64,000 nt of DNA from Pseudoalteromonas luteoviolacea DSM 6061 (GTDB taxonomy: Bacteria; Pseudomonadota; Gammaproteobacteria; Enterobacterales; Alteromonadaceae). Position numbers and translations under genes: made by a program. Numbering within the stretch: the stretch's first letter is position 1; each line of letters starts with the position of its first letter. The stretch covers positions 1 through 64,000 of the forward strand of contig NZ_AUYB01000111.1 in assembly GCF_001625655.1 (NCBI RefSeq), in the 5' to 3' direction. Below the pieces are notes generated by a model. The model was not told where the DNA came from. It did not search any database and saw only the letters and a program-made list of their open reading frames with translations. This document shows, one piece after another, positions 1-9,048 of this stretch.

Positions 1-41
1 AAGCATCACCAGCGCCGCAGGGCTTGTTCAACACCCAGATA

Positions 42-63
42 AGGTGTCGGCTTCGCGACACCT
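42..63. repeat. Perfect 8-bp stem hairpin near the window edge
   Basis: Arms AGGTGTCG (42-49) and CGACACCT (56-63) enclose a 6-base loop. There is no T-tract on either side. It lies just 3' of the minus-strand gene at 85-336, so it is either a terminator-like hairpin or part of a recombination site such as an integron attC. The window edge cuts off the sequence needed to decide. Confidence 0.5.
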
Positions 64-71
64 ATCCTTAT

Positions 72-365
72 TTGTTATATGCCGCTAATCACCAGAGCCA
101 GCACTGTCTACTGTACCACCGCCGAATGGCCTTTTATAACCGGGCTTATTTTCTTGGTCTTGCCCCCTATAAAACAACCACAAGCCAACACCACCAACAA
201 ATGGAATAAGCCATACGATAATTGTTTGAGCTATTTTTTGAAATTTTTCGATATCAACACGCCTAAATATTAAAACACTGACCATGATATTGATAATCAC
301 CAATACCATTCCAGCTATTAAAACAAAGTTTTCCATTTCAATTGCTCCCTATAGGCATATAACAA
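72..365. repeat. 12-bp inverted repeat flanking a small gene
   Basis: TTGTTATATGCC at 72-83 and its exact reverse complement GGCATATAACAA at 354-365 bracket the gene at 85-336. Read on the gene strand, the 3' copy gives a TATAACAAA start like that of Vibrio-type attC sites, followed by a hairpin at 42-63. A second hairpin (CGACCC, 374-379; GGGTCG, 383-388) follows the right copy. The arrangement resembles a gene cassette or a small mobile unit, but no integrase or second complete attC is visible. Confidence 0.45.
85..336 (-). CDS. Small two-helix membrane protein, unknown function
   Basis: An 83-residue protein with two hydrophobic stretches, roughly residues 4-24 and 37-57, joined by a short charged linker, and a hydrophilic Gly-rich tail. 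The layout resembles short inner-membrane proteins of the PLDc_N type, but I do not recognise a specific family. The ATG follows an AGGGAG-like ribosome site. The gene sits between the two halves of a perfect 12-bp inverted repeat, which suggests it may have arrived as a unit. It could also be an ordinary orphan gene. Confidence 0.55.
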   Translation of the reverse strand: MENFVLIAGMVLVIINIMVSVLIFRRVDIEKFQKIAQTIIVWLIPFVGGVGLWLFYRGQDQENKPGYKRPFGGGTVDSAGSGD

Positions 366-607
366 TTTATTATCGACCCATTGGGTCGTTTTCTTGACTA
401 TAGAAAAAACACAAAGCAACTGGACATAACATCAGTGCTTTAAAATAAACTTTCTAATGGCCGCTATTCTTTTGAGGCATTCGACTAAACACGTTTTGGG
501 GCAGAAACGAATTATGCAGATAGTCGTTTTCTGGTACATATTAGACGGTCAGATTTGATTAAGTTCTATTGGTCAAACCTGACAGGTCAAATTAAGGCTT
601 ATTCACG

Positions 608-1081
608 TTATAGCAGTAATTCACCCTCGATTGGAATATAGTGGGTTGCTGCATCCATAAGGCTTTTTGCAGTCAGCGCTTCTACCCCATAAACTTCTAC
701 CTCCGCTCCATGCTTTTCTCTGACTGCTTTAACTAGGATATCAAAGTCTCCATCTCCCGATACAAGCACCACGATATCTGAGTCTTTTGCACATTCAAGT
801 ACGTCTACCGTTATACCAACATCCCAGTCTCCCTTTGCCGAGCCGTCCGAGCGCTGAATAAAGGGTTTCAACTTTACGTCAAAACCGATGGCTCTGAGTA
901 TATTTTGAAACTGAAGTTGCTTTTCATCCCCACGATTGATGGCGTAGGCGTAGGCATTTACAACCTGTCTGTTTTTAGTCACTGATGCCCAAAACTGGTT
1001 GTAGTCAAAGTTCCTTTTAAATGCACTTCGAGTCGTGTAGTAGACATTTTGTACATCTACAAAGATACTTATTCTTTTCAT
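608..1081 (-). CDS. NYN domain protein (LabA/DUF88-type, PIN-like)
   Basis: A 157-residue protein from the ATG at 1081. A TTG 42 bases upstream is in frame, but the ATG has AAGAAG in front of it and begins right at the domain. The NYN fold is seen as an FVDVQN strand (Asp9, Asn12), an acidic segment around Asp87 to Asp93, and VSGDGDFD near residues 108-114. These acidic residues match the metal-binding set of PIN-like ribonucleases. NYN proteins are usually predicted to act on RNA; the substrate here is unknown. The gene is transcribed away from the LysR gene at 1143 with only a short gap, and could share its transcript. Confidence 0.85.
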   Translation of the reverse strand: MKRISIFVDVQNVYYTTRSAFKRNFDYNQFWASVTKNRQVVNAYAYAINRGDEKQLQFQNILRAIGFDVKLKPFIQRSDGSAKGDWDVGITVDVLECAKDSDIVVLVSGDGDFDILVKAVREKHGAEVEVYGVEALTAKSLMDAATHYIPIEGELLL

Positions 1082-1142
1082 TTTAACTTCTTGGGACACG
1101 TTACTGATCCTCTTCGGTGTCAATAAATTACAGGTTAATTAC

Positions 1143-2030
1143 TTAACGAAGGCTGCCACTGTTGCACTTGTTAATTAAGTTGTCTATGAAGATTTTAACC
1201 TTCGCTGGTACAAAGTCACGACATGGGTACAAAACATGAAGAGGAAAGCTTTTTAACGGTATGTCGTGAAACAACTGAATAACTTTGCCTGTTTTGATTT
1301 CTTCCTCAAATGCCCACTTTGGCCCCAAATGTATACCTAGCCCATCCTGCACCAAGCTTTTTACAGCACTGACACTATTTACCGCAAATCGCCCTTGTAC
1401 CTTCACAGTTCGAGTCCCAATAATGAGGGGCTTTTGAGCTTGAGTCTGGGAGGAAAAAATAAAATCATGTTGGCTCAATTCATCAACATGCACAGGTACG
1501 CCTTTGCTTGCTAAATAGCTCTCTGATGCAACTAATACGCGCTGTACTTCACCTAGCTTTCGGCAAATGAGGCTAGAATCTGATAACTCCCCCACTCTCA
1601 CCGCTACATCAATTCCTTGACCTACTAAATCTTCAAAATGACTCGCCAATACCAAATCTACACTCAAACTTGGATAATGCGTTGTCATTTCAGCAAGCAC
1701 GGGCACAATGAACTGTATAGCAAAATCATGAGGTGCGCCGACACGCAAAAGACCACTTGGCACTTCCACGGATTTGATTATCTTGGATTCCAGCACTTGC
1801 TGTTCATCAAGCAACCTTCTCAAACCTTGATAGTATTGCTCCCCGACTTCCGTGGGTACCGTTCGCTTAGTTGACCGCGACATAAGCTTGACCCCAACTC
1901 GTCGCTCCAAAGAAGCTATACGCCGACTAACCAGAGATGGGTCTATACCTAAACGCTGCGCTGCGGATTTAAAACTCCCCGCTTCAACCACATGCAAAAA
2001 CAACTGCTCGTTACTCAACTCACTGACCAT
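1143..2030 (-). CDS. LysR family transcriptional regulator
   Basis: A 295-residue LysR regulator. The N-terminal winged helix-turn-helix spans about residues 5-65 (AQRLGIDPSLVSRRIASLE helix). The C-terminal periplasmic-binding-like effector domain runs from about 90 to 290. It is of the CrgA/AaeR-like subgroup that starts straight into the HTH. It is divergent from the short-chain dehydrogenase at 2143, with a 112-base intergenic region holding a LysR-type dyad, so the most likely target is that gene. The effector is unknown. Confidence 0.93.
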   Translation of the reverse strand: MVSELSNEQLFLHVVEAGSFKSAAQRLGIDPSLVSRRIASLERRVGVKLMSRSTKRTVPTEVGEQYYQGLRRLLDEQQVLESKIIKSVEVPSGLLRVGAPHDFAIQFIVPVLAEMTTHYPSLSVDLVLASHFEDLVGQGIDVAVRVGELSDSSLICRKLGEVQRVLVASESYLASKGVPVHVDELSQHDFIFSSQTQAQKPLIIGTRTVKVQGRFAVNSVSAVKSLVQDGLGIHLGPKWAFEEEIKTGKVIQLFHDIPLKSFPLHVLYPCRDFVPAKVKIFIDNLINKCNSGSLR

Positions 2031-2050
2031 AATTTATTTATTGCAAATAA

Positions 2051-2067
2051 TGCATTTAATAGATGCA
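2051..2067. promoter_or_regulatory. Candidate LysR operator (TGCAT-N7-ATGCA)
   Basis: A perfect dyad TGCAT (2051-2055), 7-base spacer, ATGCA (2063-2067) lies midway between the divergent LysR and SDR starts. LysR regulators favour T-N11-A dyads, which this contains. A further TGCAAAT and AGTGCAT sit close by, consistent with several half sites. The assignment rests on position and symmetry only. Confidence 0.5.
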
Positions 2068-2142
2068 AATTTAGTGCATAGCCAAGTTTACTGCAATAAG
2101 TCTATAGTTATATCTGGTGAAATTTCATACAAGGGAAACATT

Positions 2143-2898
2143 ATGAATTCGAATTTAACTGGCAAAGTGGCATTGATAACAGGCGCTGCCCGTAATATGG
2201 GTAGAGCATTTTCACAGAGCCTTGCCGCACAGGGTTGTGACATCATCATTCACTATCATAGCGATGCATCATTAGCTGATGCTGAAGAAACAGCGCAATT
2301 GGTGCGAGCTCACGGCAGACAATCACTAATAATTAAGGCCGATATCAGCAATTACTTAGAGGCAGAGAATTTATTTAAACAGGGCTTAGAAGCATTTGGA
2401 AAGGTTGATATCGTCATTAACAATGCAGGAGCAATACTTAAAAAAGCATTTGTAGATTATACTGAACAAGATTTCGACACGCTATTTAACATAAACTGTA
2501 AAGGCACATTTTTTATTATGCAAAATGCGGCCAAGATTCTGCAAGACAACGGTCGAATCATTAATGTGAGTACATCATTACTCGGGGCATTCACGGGTAA
2601 TTACGCGCTTTATGCTGGTTCAAAAGCACCTGTCGAACATTTTACTCGTCCACTTGCAAAAGAGATAGGCGCTCGGGGCATCACTGTTAATACAATTTGC
2701 CCAGGGCCTATAGACACTGCTTTTTTTCACGCACAGGAAGATCCTCAGTCTGTTGCTTACCTTAGCGCAGCCAGTGTTGCTAATAGGCTAGGTAAGATAG
2801 AAGACATTACCCCCATGGTTAACTTTCTCGCCTCAGAACAATCTCAATGGACAACAGGCCAAACGCTCTTCATAAATGGTGGCTTTGTTACGCGGTAA
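2143..2898 (+). CDS. SDR family NAD(P)-dependent oxidoreductase
   Basis: A 251-residue classical short-chain dehydrogenase. The Rossmann cofactor motif TGAARNMG is at residues 13-20, the NNAG motif is near residue 88, and the catalytic Tyr157-x-x-x-Lys161 is present. The start at 2143 follows AAGGGAA at good spacing; the longer open frame upstream overlaps the LysR gene and is not credible. C-terminal residues match the FabG-like group, with a final FINGG motif. The substrate cannot be told. It is divergent from the LysR gene and probably controlled by it. Confidence 0.92.
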   Translation: MNSNLTGKVALITGAARNMGRAFSQSLAAQGCDIIIHYHSDASLADAEETAQLVRAHGRQSLIIKADISNYLEAENLFKQGLEAFGKVDIVINNAGAILKKAFVDYTEQDFDTLFNINCKGTFFIMQNAAKILQDNGRIINVSTSLLGAFTGNYALYAGSKAPVEHFTRPLAKEIGARGITVNTICPGPIDTAFFHAQEDPQSVAYLSAASVANRLGKIEDITPMVNFLASEQSQWTTGQTLFINGGFVTR

Positions 2899-2943
2899 CA
2901 GAGTAGGGCAGGGTTAGCAGGTTTCAGTTCTTCCTGCTACCCC

Positions 2944-3396
2944 CTATAGCGAAAGGTAGAGTTTAAGTCGGTCTTTGTGCTGGATGCCATGTTCAAAAAG
3001 CGGTTGATTGTAGTGCTTCAAAAAATAGTCTTTTTCTACACTTTCGACTCGAAAGCCCATGCGCTGATAGTAAGTCAATTGATAACCAAATGTGCCCGTA
3101 CCTAGCTCTACCCTGAGATATTGTTGAGCTTTAAGTTGAGCCAATACAAATGTCAATAAACGAGTCCCCAGGCCTTTCTTTTGCAACTCGGCTATGACCG
3201 CAATATTACAGATCTCACAAATTTGGTTGGAAAGGGGCTTTACAATACACACAGCAACGATACTGTCACCTCGCTTTGCAACGAAGCGCTGAGCACTCGC
3301 CATATATGACGCAATTGCAGCCTCCGATGGGTCTGCTTCTAATAGTAAAGAGAGCGGGAGCTCTTCTTGAGTGAGTTCAAAAGTAACCTCAGACAT
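2944..3396 (-). CDS. GNAT family N-acetyltransferase
   Basis: A 150-residue GNAT protein. Motif A, which binds acetyl-CoA, is the segment QKKGLGTRLL (Q/R-x-x-G-x-G/A), preceded by the beta-4 strand ICNIAVIAE. The C-terminal YYQRMGFR helix-strand is typical. An AAGGAA ribosome site is correctly spaced for the ATG at 3396 rather than for the GTG six bases upstream. The substrate is unknown. It is convergent with the SDR gene. Confidence 0.9.
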   Translation of the reverse strand: MSEVTFELTQEELPLSLLLEADPSEAAIASYMASAQRFVAKRGDSIVAVCIVKPLSNQICEICNIAVIAELQKKGLGTRLLTFVLAQLKAQQYLRVELGTGTFGYQLTYYQRMGFRVESVEKDYFLKHYNQPLFEHGIQHKDRLKLYLSL

Positions 3397-3972
3397 AATC
3401 ACTTTCCTTACGATAACGCTTGCCTCTTATAACGTGTATATACTTCTCACGCATAATATAGCCACCTGCCAGTACCCGCTTGAGATTTTCCACTTAGCAC
3501 CTTTCGAGTCTCTATACACACCCAAACCGATTGTTATAAAGGGCTAGATGTAATGTTGCCTATATTCCGTTAATAAAACTCAAAATAGCAACGGTGGACC
3601 TCACACGTACCTGTTTTTTTACTATCACTATATTGTCATTGATAGGTTGGCTAGAATAATTTACACAGAAGTGTTGCCAATATGCATCACTCCTCACAAG
3701 CAAGGCCTTAATAGTACTTTAAACCAGCATTTTTTTACTCAAATATTTTGGCCAGTTTGTACCGTTCTCAATCAAATTTCAAAACCAGAATTACCTAAAC
3801 ATGCACCTCATAAATGTGCATTCGCATAGATCATTAAAAGGTATCATAGTTTAATTCGTTGATTACAAAACCAAAGTAAATTAGTTTAAATTAAAAAGGT
3901 AAATTGTCATGTTTATGTCTTAGCTTACAAAGATAAGTGTTTGTTCAAACCGATATCAAGGAAGGGTAAAAT
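3397..3972. other. Intergenic stretch without a convincing gene
   Basis: AT-rich sequence between two divergently transcribed acetyltransferase genes. The only open frame above 50 codons (3647-3829) has no ribosome site and no recognisable protein character. It presumably holds the two promoters. I see no clear repeat or hairpin. Confidence 0.5.
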
Positions 3973-4407
3973 ATGCAGATAGTATTGAGACCAGCAACAG
4001 AAGTAGACAAGCCTTATTTATTAGCATTGCGCAAGCAAACTATGACAGAGCACCTAGAGCGGCAAGGAATATTTTTAAGCAATGAAGCGCACTTAAGCCG
4101 CTTAGAAGACCATTATAAGTGCTCCCATTTAATCTTGATTGATAACAACAAAGTAGGGACTCTTAAATACCTTCAGACACAAGACAGACTTGAAATCATG
4201 CAACTACAAATTTCCCCAAAATACCAAGGGCTGGGGTTAGGCACGGCTGTTATCAAGTATATTGTTACACAAACGGCGCATTTACCAACCTACCTCACAG
4301 TACTAAAAGACAACCCCGCTAAACACCTTTATGAACAGTTAGGGTTTATCATCACCTCAGAGGACGAGTACGAATTTCACATGGTATTGCCTGCAAGTTC
4401 ACCTTAA
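3973..4407 (+). CDS. GNAT family N-acetyltransferase
   Basis: A 144-residue GNAT enzyme. The acetyl-CoA loop is YQGLGLGTAVI, preceded by the strand LEIMQLQISPK. The tail LYEQLGFIITSEDEYEFHM is characteristic of small GNATs of the YjgM/ElaA-like class. A strong ribosome site (AAGGAAGGG) precedes the ATG. It is a single gene, convergent with the reductase at 4447. The acceptor substrate cannot be predicted. Confidence 0.92.
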   Translation: MQIVLRPATEVDKPYLLALRKQTMTEHLERQGIFLSNEAHLSRLEDHYKCSHLILIDNNKVGTLKYLQTQDRLEIMQLQISPKYQGLGLGTAVIKYIVTQTAHLPTYLTVLKDNPAKHLYEQLGFIITSEDEYEFHMVLPASSP

Positions 4408-4446
4408 CGCTGGCAATATAATTGTCAGCCCCCTTTACACCTCAGC

Positions 4447-4983
4447 TCAAGAAGTAATTTTATAACGAGACTGGACTAGTTGATTCAATAGTACTTGTGA
4501 GGATACCAGCTCAATCTTCTGAGTTATTGTCTGTTCGGGTAACCACCTAATACCACGTCCTAAAAGAACCGGTACGGTCGTTACGATTATCTCATCGACC
4601 AACGCTGCTCTGATAAAGTTTTGGACCAACTTTCCACCATCAATATATAACCTGTTGTGTCCCAATTGACTCATTTGACTAACCAACTCATGCTCACCAG
4701 CCCTAATTAAATAAGCTTTTCCCTGAGTATGTGCAGGAAGTTTAGCAAGACTGTGACTCACTACATATACAGGCTTGTCATAAGGCCATTGGCCAAAGCT
4801 TAAAACCTGTTCAAACGTATTTCGGCCCATCACCAGAGCGTCTATGTCAGCCATAAATTCGGCAAAACCCAAGTCACTATGCTGAGGATTATCAATCGCT
4901 GATAACCAATCAATACCGCCATTCTCGTCAGCAATAAAACCATCTAGACTTTGAGCTAAATATACTGTGTTCTTTGTTTTCAT
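4447..4983 (-). CDS. Dihydrofolate reductase family protein (RibD_C domain)
   Basis: A 178-residue RibD_C/DHFR-like reductase. It starts with a beta strand leading into SLDGFIADENGGIDWL, the typical signature of the YwjB/YyaP group, followed by the MGRNTFEQVL motif and LYIDGGKLVQNFI, where the Gly pair contacts NADPH. The ATG at 4983 has AAGGA upstream; the in-frame GTG at 4995 overlaps that site. Such proteins are NADPH-dependent reductases of uncertain substrate and are unlikely to be the essential dihydrofolate reductase. It is convergent with the GNAT gene before it. Confidence 0.9.
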   Translation of the reverse strand: MKTKNTVYLAQSLDGFIADENGGIDWLSAIDNPQHSDLGFAEFMADIDALVMGRNTFEQVLSFGQWPYDKPVYVVSHSLAKLPAHTQGKAYLIRAGEHELVSQMSQLGHNRLYIDGGKLVQNFIRAALVDEIIVTTVPVLLGRGIRWLPEQTITQKIELVSSQVLLNQLVQSRYKITS

Positions 4984-5081
4984 ATTCCTTTTCACTTACA
5001 GACTTGCTTAGTCAGCATATCGGCCGCAAGATTGATTTAATTAGAAAAAACACGCTTAATTTGTCCAAACTACTTAGTTGA

Positions 5082-5657
5082 CTAAATCTCGCTCCAGCGG
5101 TAATCCATTTGATGAGCCGTTTGTTTCGCCACCTCGTATCCAAAACGCTTCTTAACCATATCCAGACTCATATCAATGCCAGACGCCACACCCGCTGAGC
5201 TTGTGAAGTTTTGGTCAGTAACAAATCGCTTGTCATTCACCACATTTAGATGTCTGTATTGCTCACTGAGTTCATCAACACGCTGCCAATGGGTTGTCAC
5301 TGTTTTCCCTTCGATCAATCCAGCTTTTGCAAACAAAAATACACCGCTACAGATTGAGGCACAATGACGGGTATGTGTCGCAGTTTCTGCTAACCAATCT
5401 AGTACCGCTTGGTTATTAATAACACGATCAAGTTTTCCGCCAGCCACAATTAACAAATCGAAGCGGGGATGACCATGAATACAAAAATGAGGGTTAATTG
5501 ACACATCACCCCGAGTACGGATTGGGGCTTGACTGGGCGCAATCAAACTAACATTAATTGGCCTGTTTGTGATACGCGATGCGGTAGTAAACACCTCAAG
5601 TGGACCACAAAAGTCGAGGGCTTCAATACCGTTATAAATAAAGATACCAATTTCCAT
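5082..5657 (-). CDS. DJ-1/PfpI family protein
   Basis: A 191-residue DJ-1/PfpI domain without a DNA-binding part. The nucleophile elbow is ASICSGVFLFAKAGL with Cys103, followed by the TTHW and SAGVASGIDMSL segments found in isonitrile hydratase (InhA)-like and GlxA-like members. It may be a hydratase or amidase acting on a small molecule. A longer relative fused to an AraC HTH lies at 18682-19629. The start ATG has only a weak ribosome site. Confidence 0.88.
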   Translation of the reverse strand: MEIGIFIYNGIEALDFCGPLEVFTTASRITNRPINVSLIAPSQAPIRTRGDVSINPHFCIHGHPRFDLLIVAGGKLDRVINNQAVLDWLAETATHTRHCASICSGVFLFAKAGLIEGKTVTTHWQRVDELSEQYRHLNVVNDKRFVTDQNFTSSAGVASGIDMSLDMVKKRFGYEVAKQTAHQMDYRWSEI

Positions 5658-6014
5658 GAGTTCATCACGGGATTAGAGTATGTGTAAGATAAAGTGGCTC
5701 AATTTTGACCAACAATCAAGGGAAACTTTTATGAAAAAATTGCCTAATCAATAACACCTTCAGTTAAATTTAAAAAATCATCTCATTTACGATGAACTAG
5801 TATTAAAAAGCGACAAACAAACGGTAAATTAACCGTGTCACAATTTGCAATACTTTTCCCTCGTATCTGTTTGGCACTAGCCTTCGATTAAAGTAGTATG
5901 TCCCCATATCGCAAGCCTGAAAAAATAACGATTATATGTTACAGGCACCATTTATTGGTCAATATTGCAATTCAATTACTCACAATTAAGAAATCAGAGC
6001 ATACTGAGAACACT
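5658..6014. other. Intergenic region between divergent DJ-1 and peptidase genes
   Basis: AT-rich and non-coding. It must contain the promoter of the peptidase gene. The open frame upstream of 6015 is not supported by a ribosome site or signal sequence. No clear operator or hairpin is seen. Confidence 0.5.
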
Positions 6015-8177
6015 ATGAAATTAAACATGTCATTTTTAAGTGCGGCGGTCTGTTTAGCACTTGCAGGGTGTGGAACAACACCTAGCACTCAGGACACAAC
6101 AACTGTTGAAAAAGTTCAAAAGCAATACTCTAACCCTCTATTAAAAGAGTTCAGTGGTCTATACCAAGGTGTGCCACAGTTTGGCGAAATGAAGCTAGAA
6201 GATTTAGTTCCAGCTGCTGAAATTGCATTAGCAGAGCACTTAAGTGAACTAGATGCAATTGTAAACACGTCAGAAGCACCTACGTTTGAAAATACCATTG
6301 TTGCACTTGAACGCTCTGGTAGTGCGACTAACAGACTATATGCCTTCTTCGTTACTTACATCACGAACCTTTCATCTGAGGAAGTACGTGAAAAACAAGC
6401 ACAAGTGATGGCTAAGTTTTCTGAGTTTGACTCGAAAAGAAATCAAAACAAAGCGCTTTTCAAGCGTGTAAAAGCCGTATACGAAAGCCCAGAATACAAA
6501 ACGCTGAGCCCTGAACAACAGCGCGTAACTTGGACGCAATACAATAGCTTCGCGCGTAATGGTGCAACTTTGGAAGGCGAAGCAGCTAAACGCTATGCAG
6601 ATATCAACCTAGAGCTCTCGAAGCTTTACACCAAGTTTGGTAACAATGTACTTTCTGATGAAGAAGGCTATACAACATTCTTGAATAAAGATCAGTTATC
6701 AGGTTTGCCACAAGCGTTCATTGACTCAGCCGCAAGTGCAGCTGAGAAGAAAGGCCAGCCAGGCAAATATGCAATTACCAATACCCGCTCTTCGATGGAT
6801 CCGTTTTTAACTTACTCAACTGAGCGTGAGTTGCGTAAGCAAGTTTGGCAAAACTATTACAGCCGAGGGAACAATGCGGGTGAACACAACAATAAAGAAG
6901 TGATTTCAGAAATATTGAAGCTTCGTCGCGAACGTGTTGAGCTACTTGGTTATAAAGATTATGCACACTGGCGCTTAGAAGATCGCATGGCTAAAACGCC
7001 AGCGAATGCCATTGCATTAATGGACAAGGTTTGGCCTGCTGCAATTGCGCGAGTCAAAGAAGAAGTCGCTGACATGCAAGCAATTGCTGACAAAGAAGGG
7101 GCAAAAATTACGATTGAACCTTGGGACTACCGCTTTTACGCAGAAAAAGTTCGTAAAGCTAAGTACGACTTAGATTCAAACGAAATTAAGCAATACCTGC
7201 AACTAGACAAGCTCACTGATGCAATGTTCTATGTCGCTGGACGTCTGTTCAATTATGAATTTACTCCGATCACTGATGGATCTGTTCCTGTTTATCATGC
7301 GGATGTAAAAGTTTGGGAAGTCAAAGAAAAAGGCACTGGTAAACATATCGGCCTTTGGTACCTAGACCCATTTGCACGTAAAGGCAAACGCTCTGGTGCA
7401 TGGGCAGTATCATTCCGTAATCACACATCTTTCGATGGTAAAACAAATGTACTAAGTACAAATAACTCGAACTTTGTGAAAGCCCCAGAAGGCCAAGCTA
7501 CACTGGTTTCATGGAGCGATGCGGAAACTTACTTCCACGAATTTGGCCACTCATTACACGCGTTATCATCGAATGTTAAATACCCAAGTTCTAACTCAGG
7601 TGTTCGTGACTATACTGAGTTCCAATCGCAGCTGCTAGAACGTTGGTTGTCATCGGATGAAGTTATTAATCGCTTCTTATTGCATCATGAAACAGGCAAA
7701 CCAATGCCTAAATCTCTTGTTGAGAAGATCAAACAGTCTGCAACTTTCAACCAAGGCTTTGCAACCACTGAGTACCTTGCTTCTGCCATTATGGATATGA
7801 AGTTTCACACAACTGATCCAGATAAAATTGGAGATCCTGTTGCATTTGAAAAGGCTCAGCTAGAAGCGATTGGTATGCCAAGTGAAGTCGTGATGCGCCA
7901 TAGAACAACTCACTTTGGACATGTGTTCTCTGGTGAAGGCTATGCAACGGCATACTATGGCTATTTATGGGCTGAAGTATTAACCTCTGATGCAGCAGAA
8001 GCATTTGCAAATGCTCCTGGCGGGTTTTATGACAAAGAGGTAGCCAAGCGCCTTGTTGACTATCTATTCGCTGTACGCAATGCCATGGACCCAGCAGAAG
8101 CGTATCGCAAGTTCCGCGGACGTGACGCAGATGTGAGCGCTCTTATGCGTGACCGAGGTTTCCCAGAAACGATGTAA
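6015..8177 (+). CDS. dcp: M3 family peptidyl-dipeptidase (Dcp-like), lipoprotein
   Basis: A 720-residue zinc metallopeptidase of family M3. The start at 6015 gives a lipoprotein signal peptide ending LALAGC, so the enzyme is probably anchored in the envelope. The zinc site is HEFGH at residues 508-512, with the third ligand Glu in the following YTEFQSQLLERW helix. The C-terminal segment FSGEGYATAYYGYLWAEVL holds the conserved substrate-binding His/Tyr region. Length and motifs fit peptidyl-dipeptidase Dcp, which removes C-terminal dipeptides. It is monocistronic and ends at a strong bidirectional terminator. Oligopeptidase A is the alternative, but the lipoprotein signal favours Dcp. Confidence 0.93.
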   Translation: MKLNMSFLSAAVCLALAGCGTTPSTQDTTTVEKVQKQYSNPLLKEFSGLYQGVPQFGEMKLEDLVPAAEIALAEHLSELDAIVNTSEAPTFENTIVALERSGSATNRLYAFFVTYITNLSSEEVREKQAQVMAKFSEFDSKRNQNKALFKRVKAVYESPEYKTLSPEQQRVTWTQYNSFARNGATLEGEAAKRYADINLELSKLYTKFGNNVLSDEEGYTTFLNKDQLSGLPQAFIDSAASAAEKKGQPGKYAITNTRSSMDPFLTYSTERELRKQVWQNYYSRGNNAGEHNNKEVISEILKLRRERVELLGYKDYAHWRLEDRMAKTPANAIALMDKVWPAAIARVKEEVADMQAIADKEGAKITIEPWDYRFYAEKVRKAKYDLDSNEIKQYLQLDKLTDAMFYVAGRLFNYEFTPITDGSVPVYHADVKVWEVKEKGTGKHIGLWYLDPFARKGKRSGAWAVSFRNHTSFDGKTNVLSTNNSNFVKAPEGQATLVSWSDAETYFHEFGHSLHALSSNVKYPSSNSGVRDYTEFQSQLLERWLSSDEVINRFLLHHETGKPMPKSLVEKIKQSATFNQGFATTEYLASAIMDMKFHTTDPDKIGDPVAFEKAQLEAIGMPSEVVMRHRTTHFGHVFSGEGYATAYYGYLWAEVLTSDAAEAFANAPGGFYDKEVAKRLVDYLFAVRNAMDPAEAYRKFRGRDADVSALMRDRGFPETM

Positions 8178-8186
8178 CCTCTCATT

Positions 8187-8218
8187 AAAAAGGCATGCTA
8201 ATGAACGCATGCCTTTTT
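8187..8218. terminator. Bidirectional Rho-independent terminator
   Basis: A-tract, GGCATGC (8192-8198), 8-base loop, GCATGCC, then a T-tract. The stem is perfect and both tails work, so it can end the peptidase transcript on the plus strand and the response-regulator transcript on the minus strand. Confidence 0.9.
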
Positions 8219-8233
8219 ACTTAACCCTCACAG

Positions 8234-8623
8234 TTAGCTACATAGTTGACCACTGGCATCTAGGATTTTTATTCTCTGTAGCTGCTTAACCAATGTCGCC
8301 ATATTAAAAGGCTTAATAACAAAGCCATCGACTTTATGTAGCAAAATCTCCTGAACACGCTCTTTGGTGTTTTCACAAGTCACCATCAACACGGGTACTT
8401 TGGCTAACTGAGGCGTTGCACGCATTTTGTCCAATAAGGTTAACCCATCCACAAAGGGCATATTTAAATCAGAAATCACCAAGCTATACTTGCGCTTACC
8501 CAATAGTGTTAAGGCCTGTTTGCCATCTGTGGCTTCATCAATTTGGCTAAACCCCAAATTGCGTAGCATGTTTATCATTACGTGCCGCATTGTGGTGATA
8601 TCATCAACTACAAGTATTCGCAT
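8234..8623 (-). CDS. Single-domain response regulator (CheY-like)
   Basis: A 129-residue stand-alone receiver domain. The acidic pair Asp7-Asp8, the phosphorylation site Asp52 (VISDLNMP), Thr82 and Lys104 (VIKPF) are all present, so it should be phosphorylated. There is no output domain, as in CheY, where signalling is through protein contact. No kinase or chemotaxis gene is adjacent, so its partner is elsewhere; the orphan kinases at 12072 and 52152 are possible but unproved. Transcription is convergent with the peptidase gene. Confidence 0.92.
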   Translation of the reverse strand: MRILVVDDITTMRHVMINMLRNLGFSQIDEATDGKQALTLLGKRKYSLVISDLNMPFVDGLTLLDKMRATPQLAKVPVLMVTCENTKERVQEILLHKVDGFVIKPFNMATLVKQLQRIKILDASGQLCS

Positions 8624-8801
8624 TGTCTGTCCTTAATCACTGCGTAAGTCGAATTAGGTATTTAAAAACTAGCTAAGTATTTGTTTGTTGTCTAACTACA
8701 AACACGCTAAATTGAGAGTACACTATGTGCGAGCGTAAACGGCGTGATTTTTTACGCTTAACGTAAGAAAACAGTGACAAAACACATGGGGGAGGGTGGC
8801 A

Positions 8802-9047
8802 ATGCGCTGTGAACATACCGACTATCTTGAACTAGCCTGCATAAAAGGGTTTGTACTAGAAGTAATGACACGAGAAAACAAGTCTATTTCAGGCCAAGCC
8901 AAAGACATCGTTTATAATGATCAAAGACAGCAGTGCTTAGTGTTAAACCATAATGAGCAGCAAACTTTTATCCTACTGGATGACATCTCCAAGCTTACTG
9001 CTCTAACACCAAACTCTTACTTTACGACGCTAATTCTATCAGACTAG
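8802..9047 (+). CDS. rof: Rho-binding antiterminator (Rof/YaeO family)
   Basis: An 81-residue protein whose layout matches Rof: a CEHTDYLELACIKGF opening, a strand containing SGQAKDIVYN, then FILLDDISKLTALTP, the usual ending. Rof binds the transcription terminator Rho and blocks its RNA-binding site. The ATG at 8802 lies five bases after GGAGGG; the GTG inside that site is too close to serve as start. It ends one base before the convergent GNAT gene. The family call is from pattern memory and moderately secure. Confidence 0.8.
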   Translation: MRCEHTDYLELACIKGFVLEVMTRENKSISGQAKDIVYNDQRQQCLVLNHNEQQTFILLDDISKLTALTPNSYFTTLILSD

Positions 9048-9048
9048 A

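Noticed and set aside
1852..2142. Long N-terminal extension of the SDR protein
   Set aside because: It would overlap the LysR gene; the normal SDR start with a ribosome site is at 2143.
3647..3829. 60-codon open frame as a gene
   Set aside because: No ribosome site, unlikely amino acid pattern, and position in a promoter-type gap.
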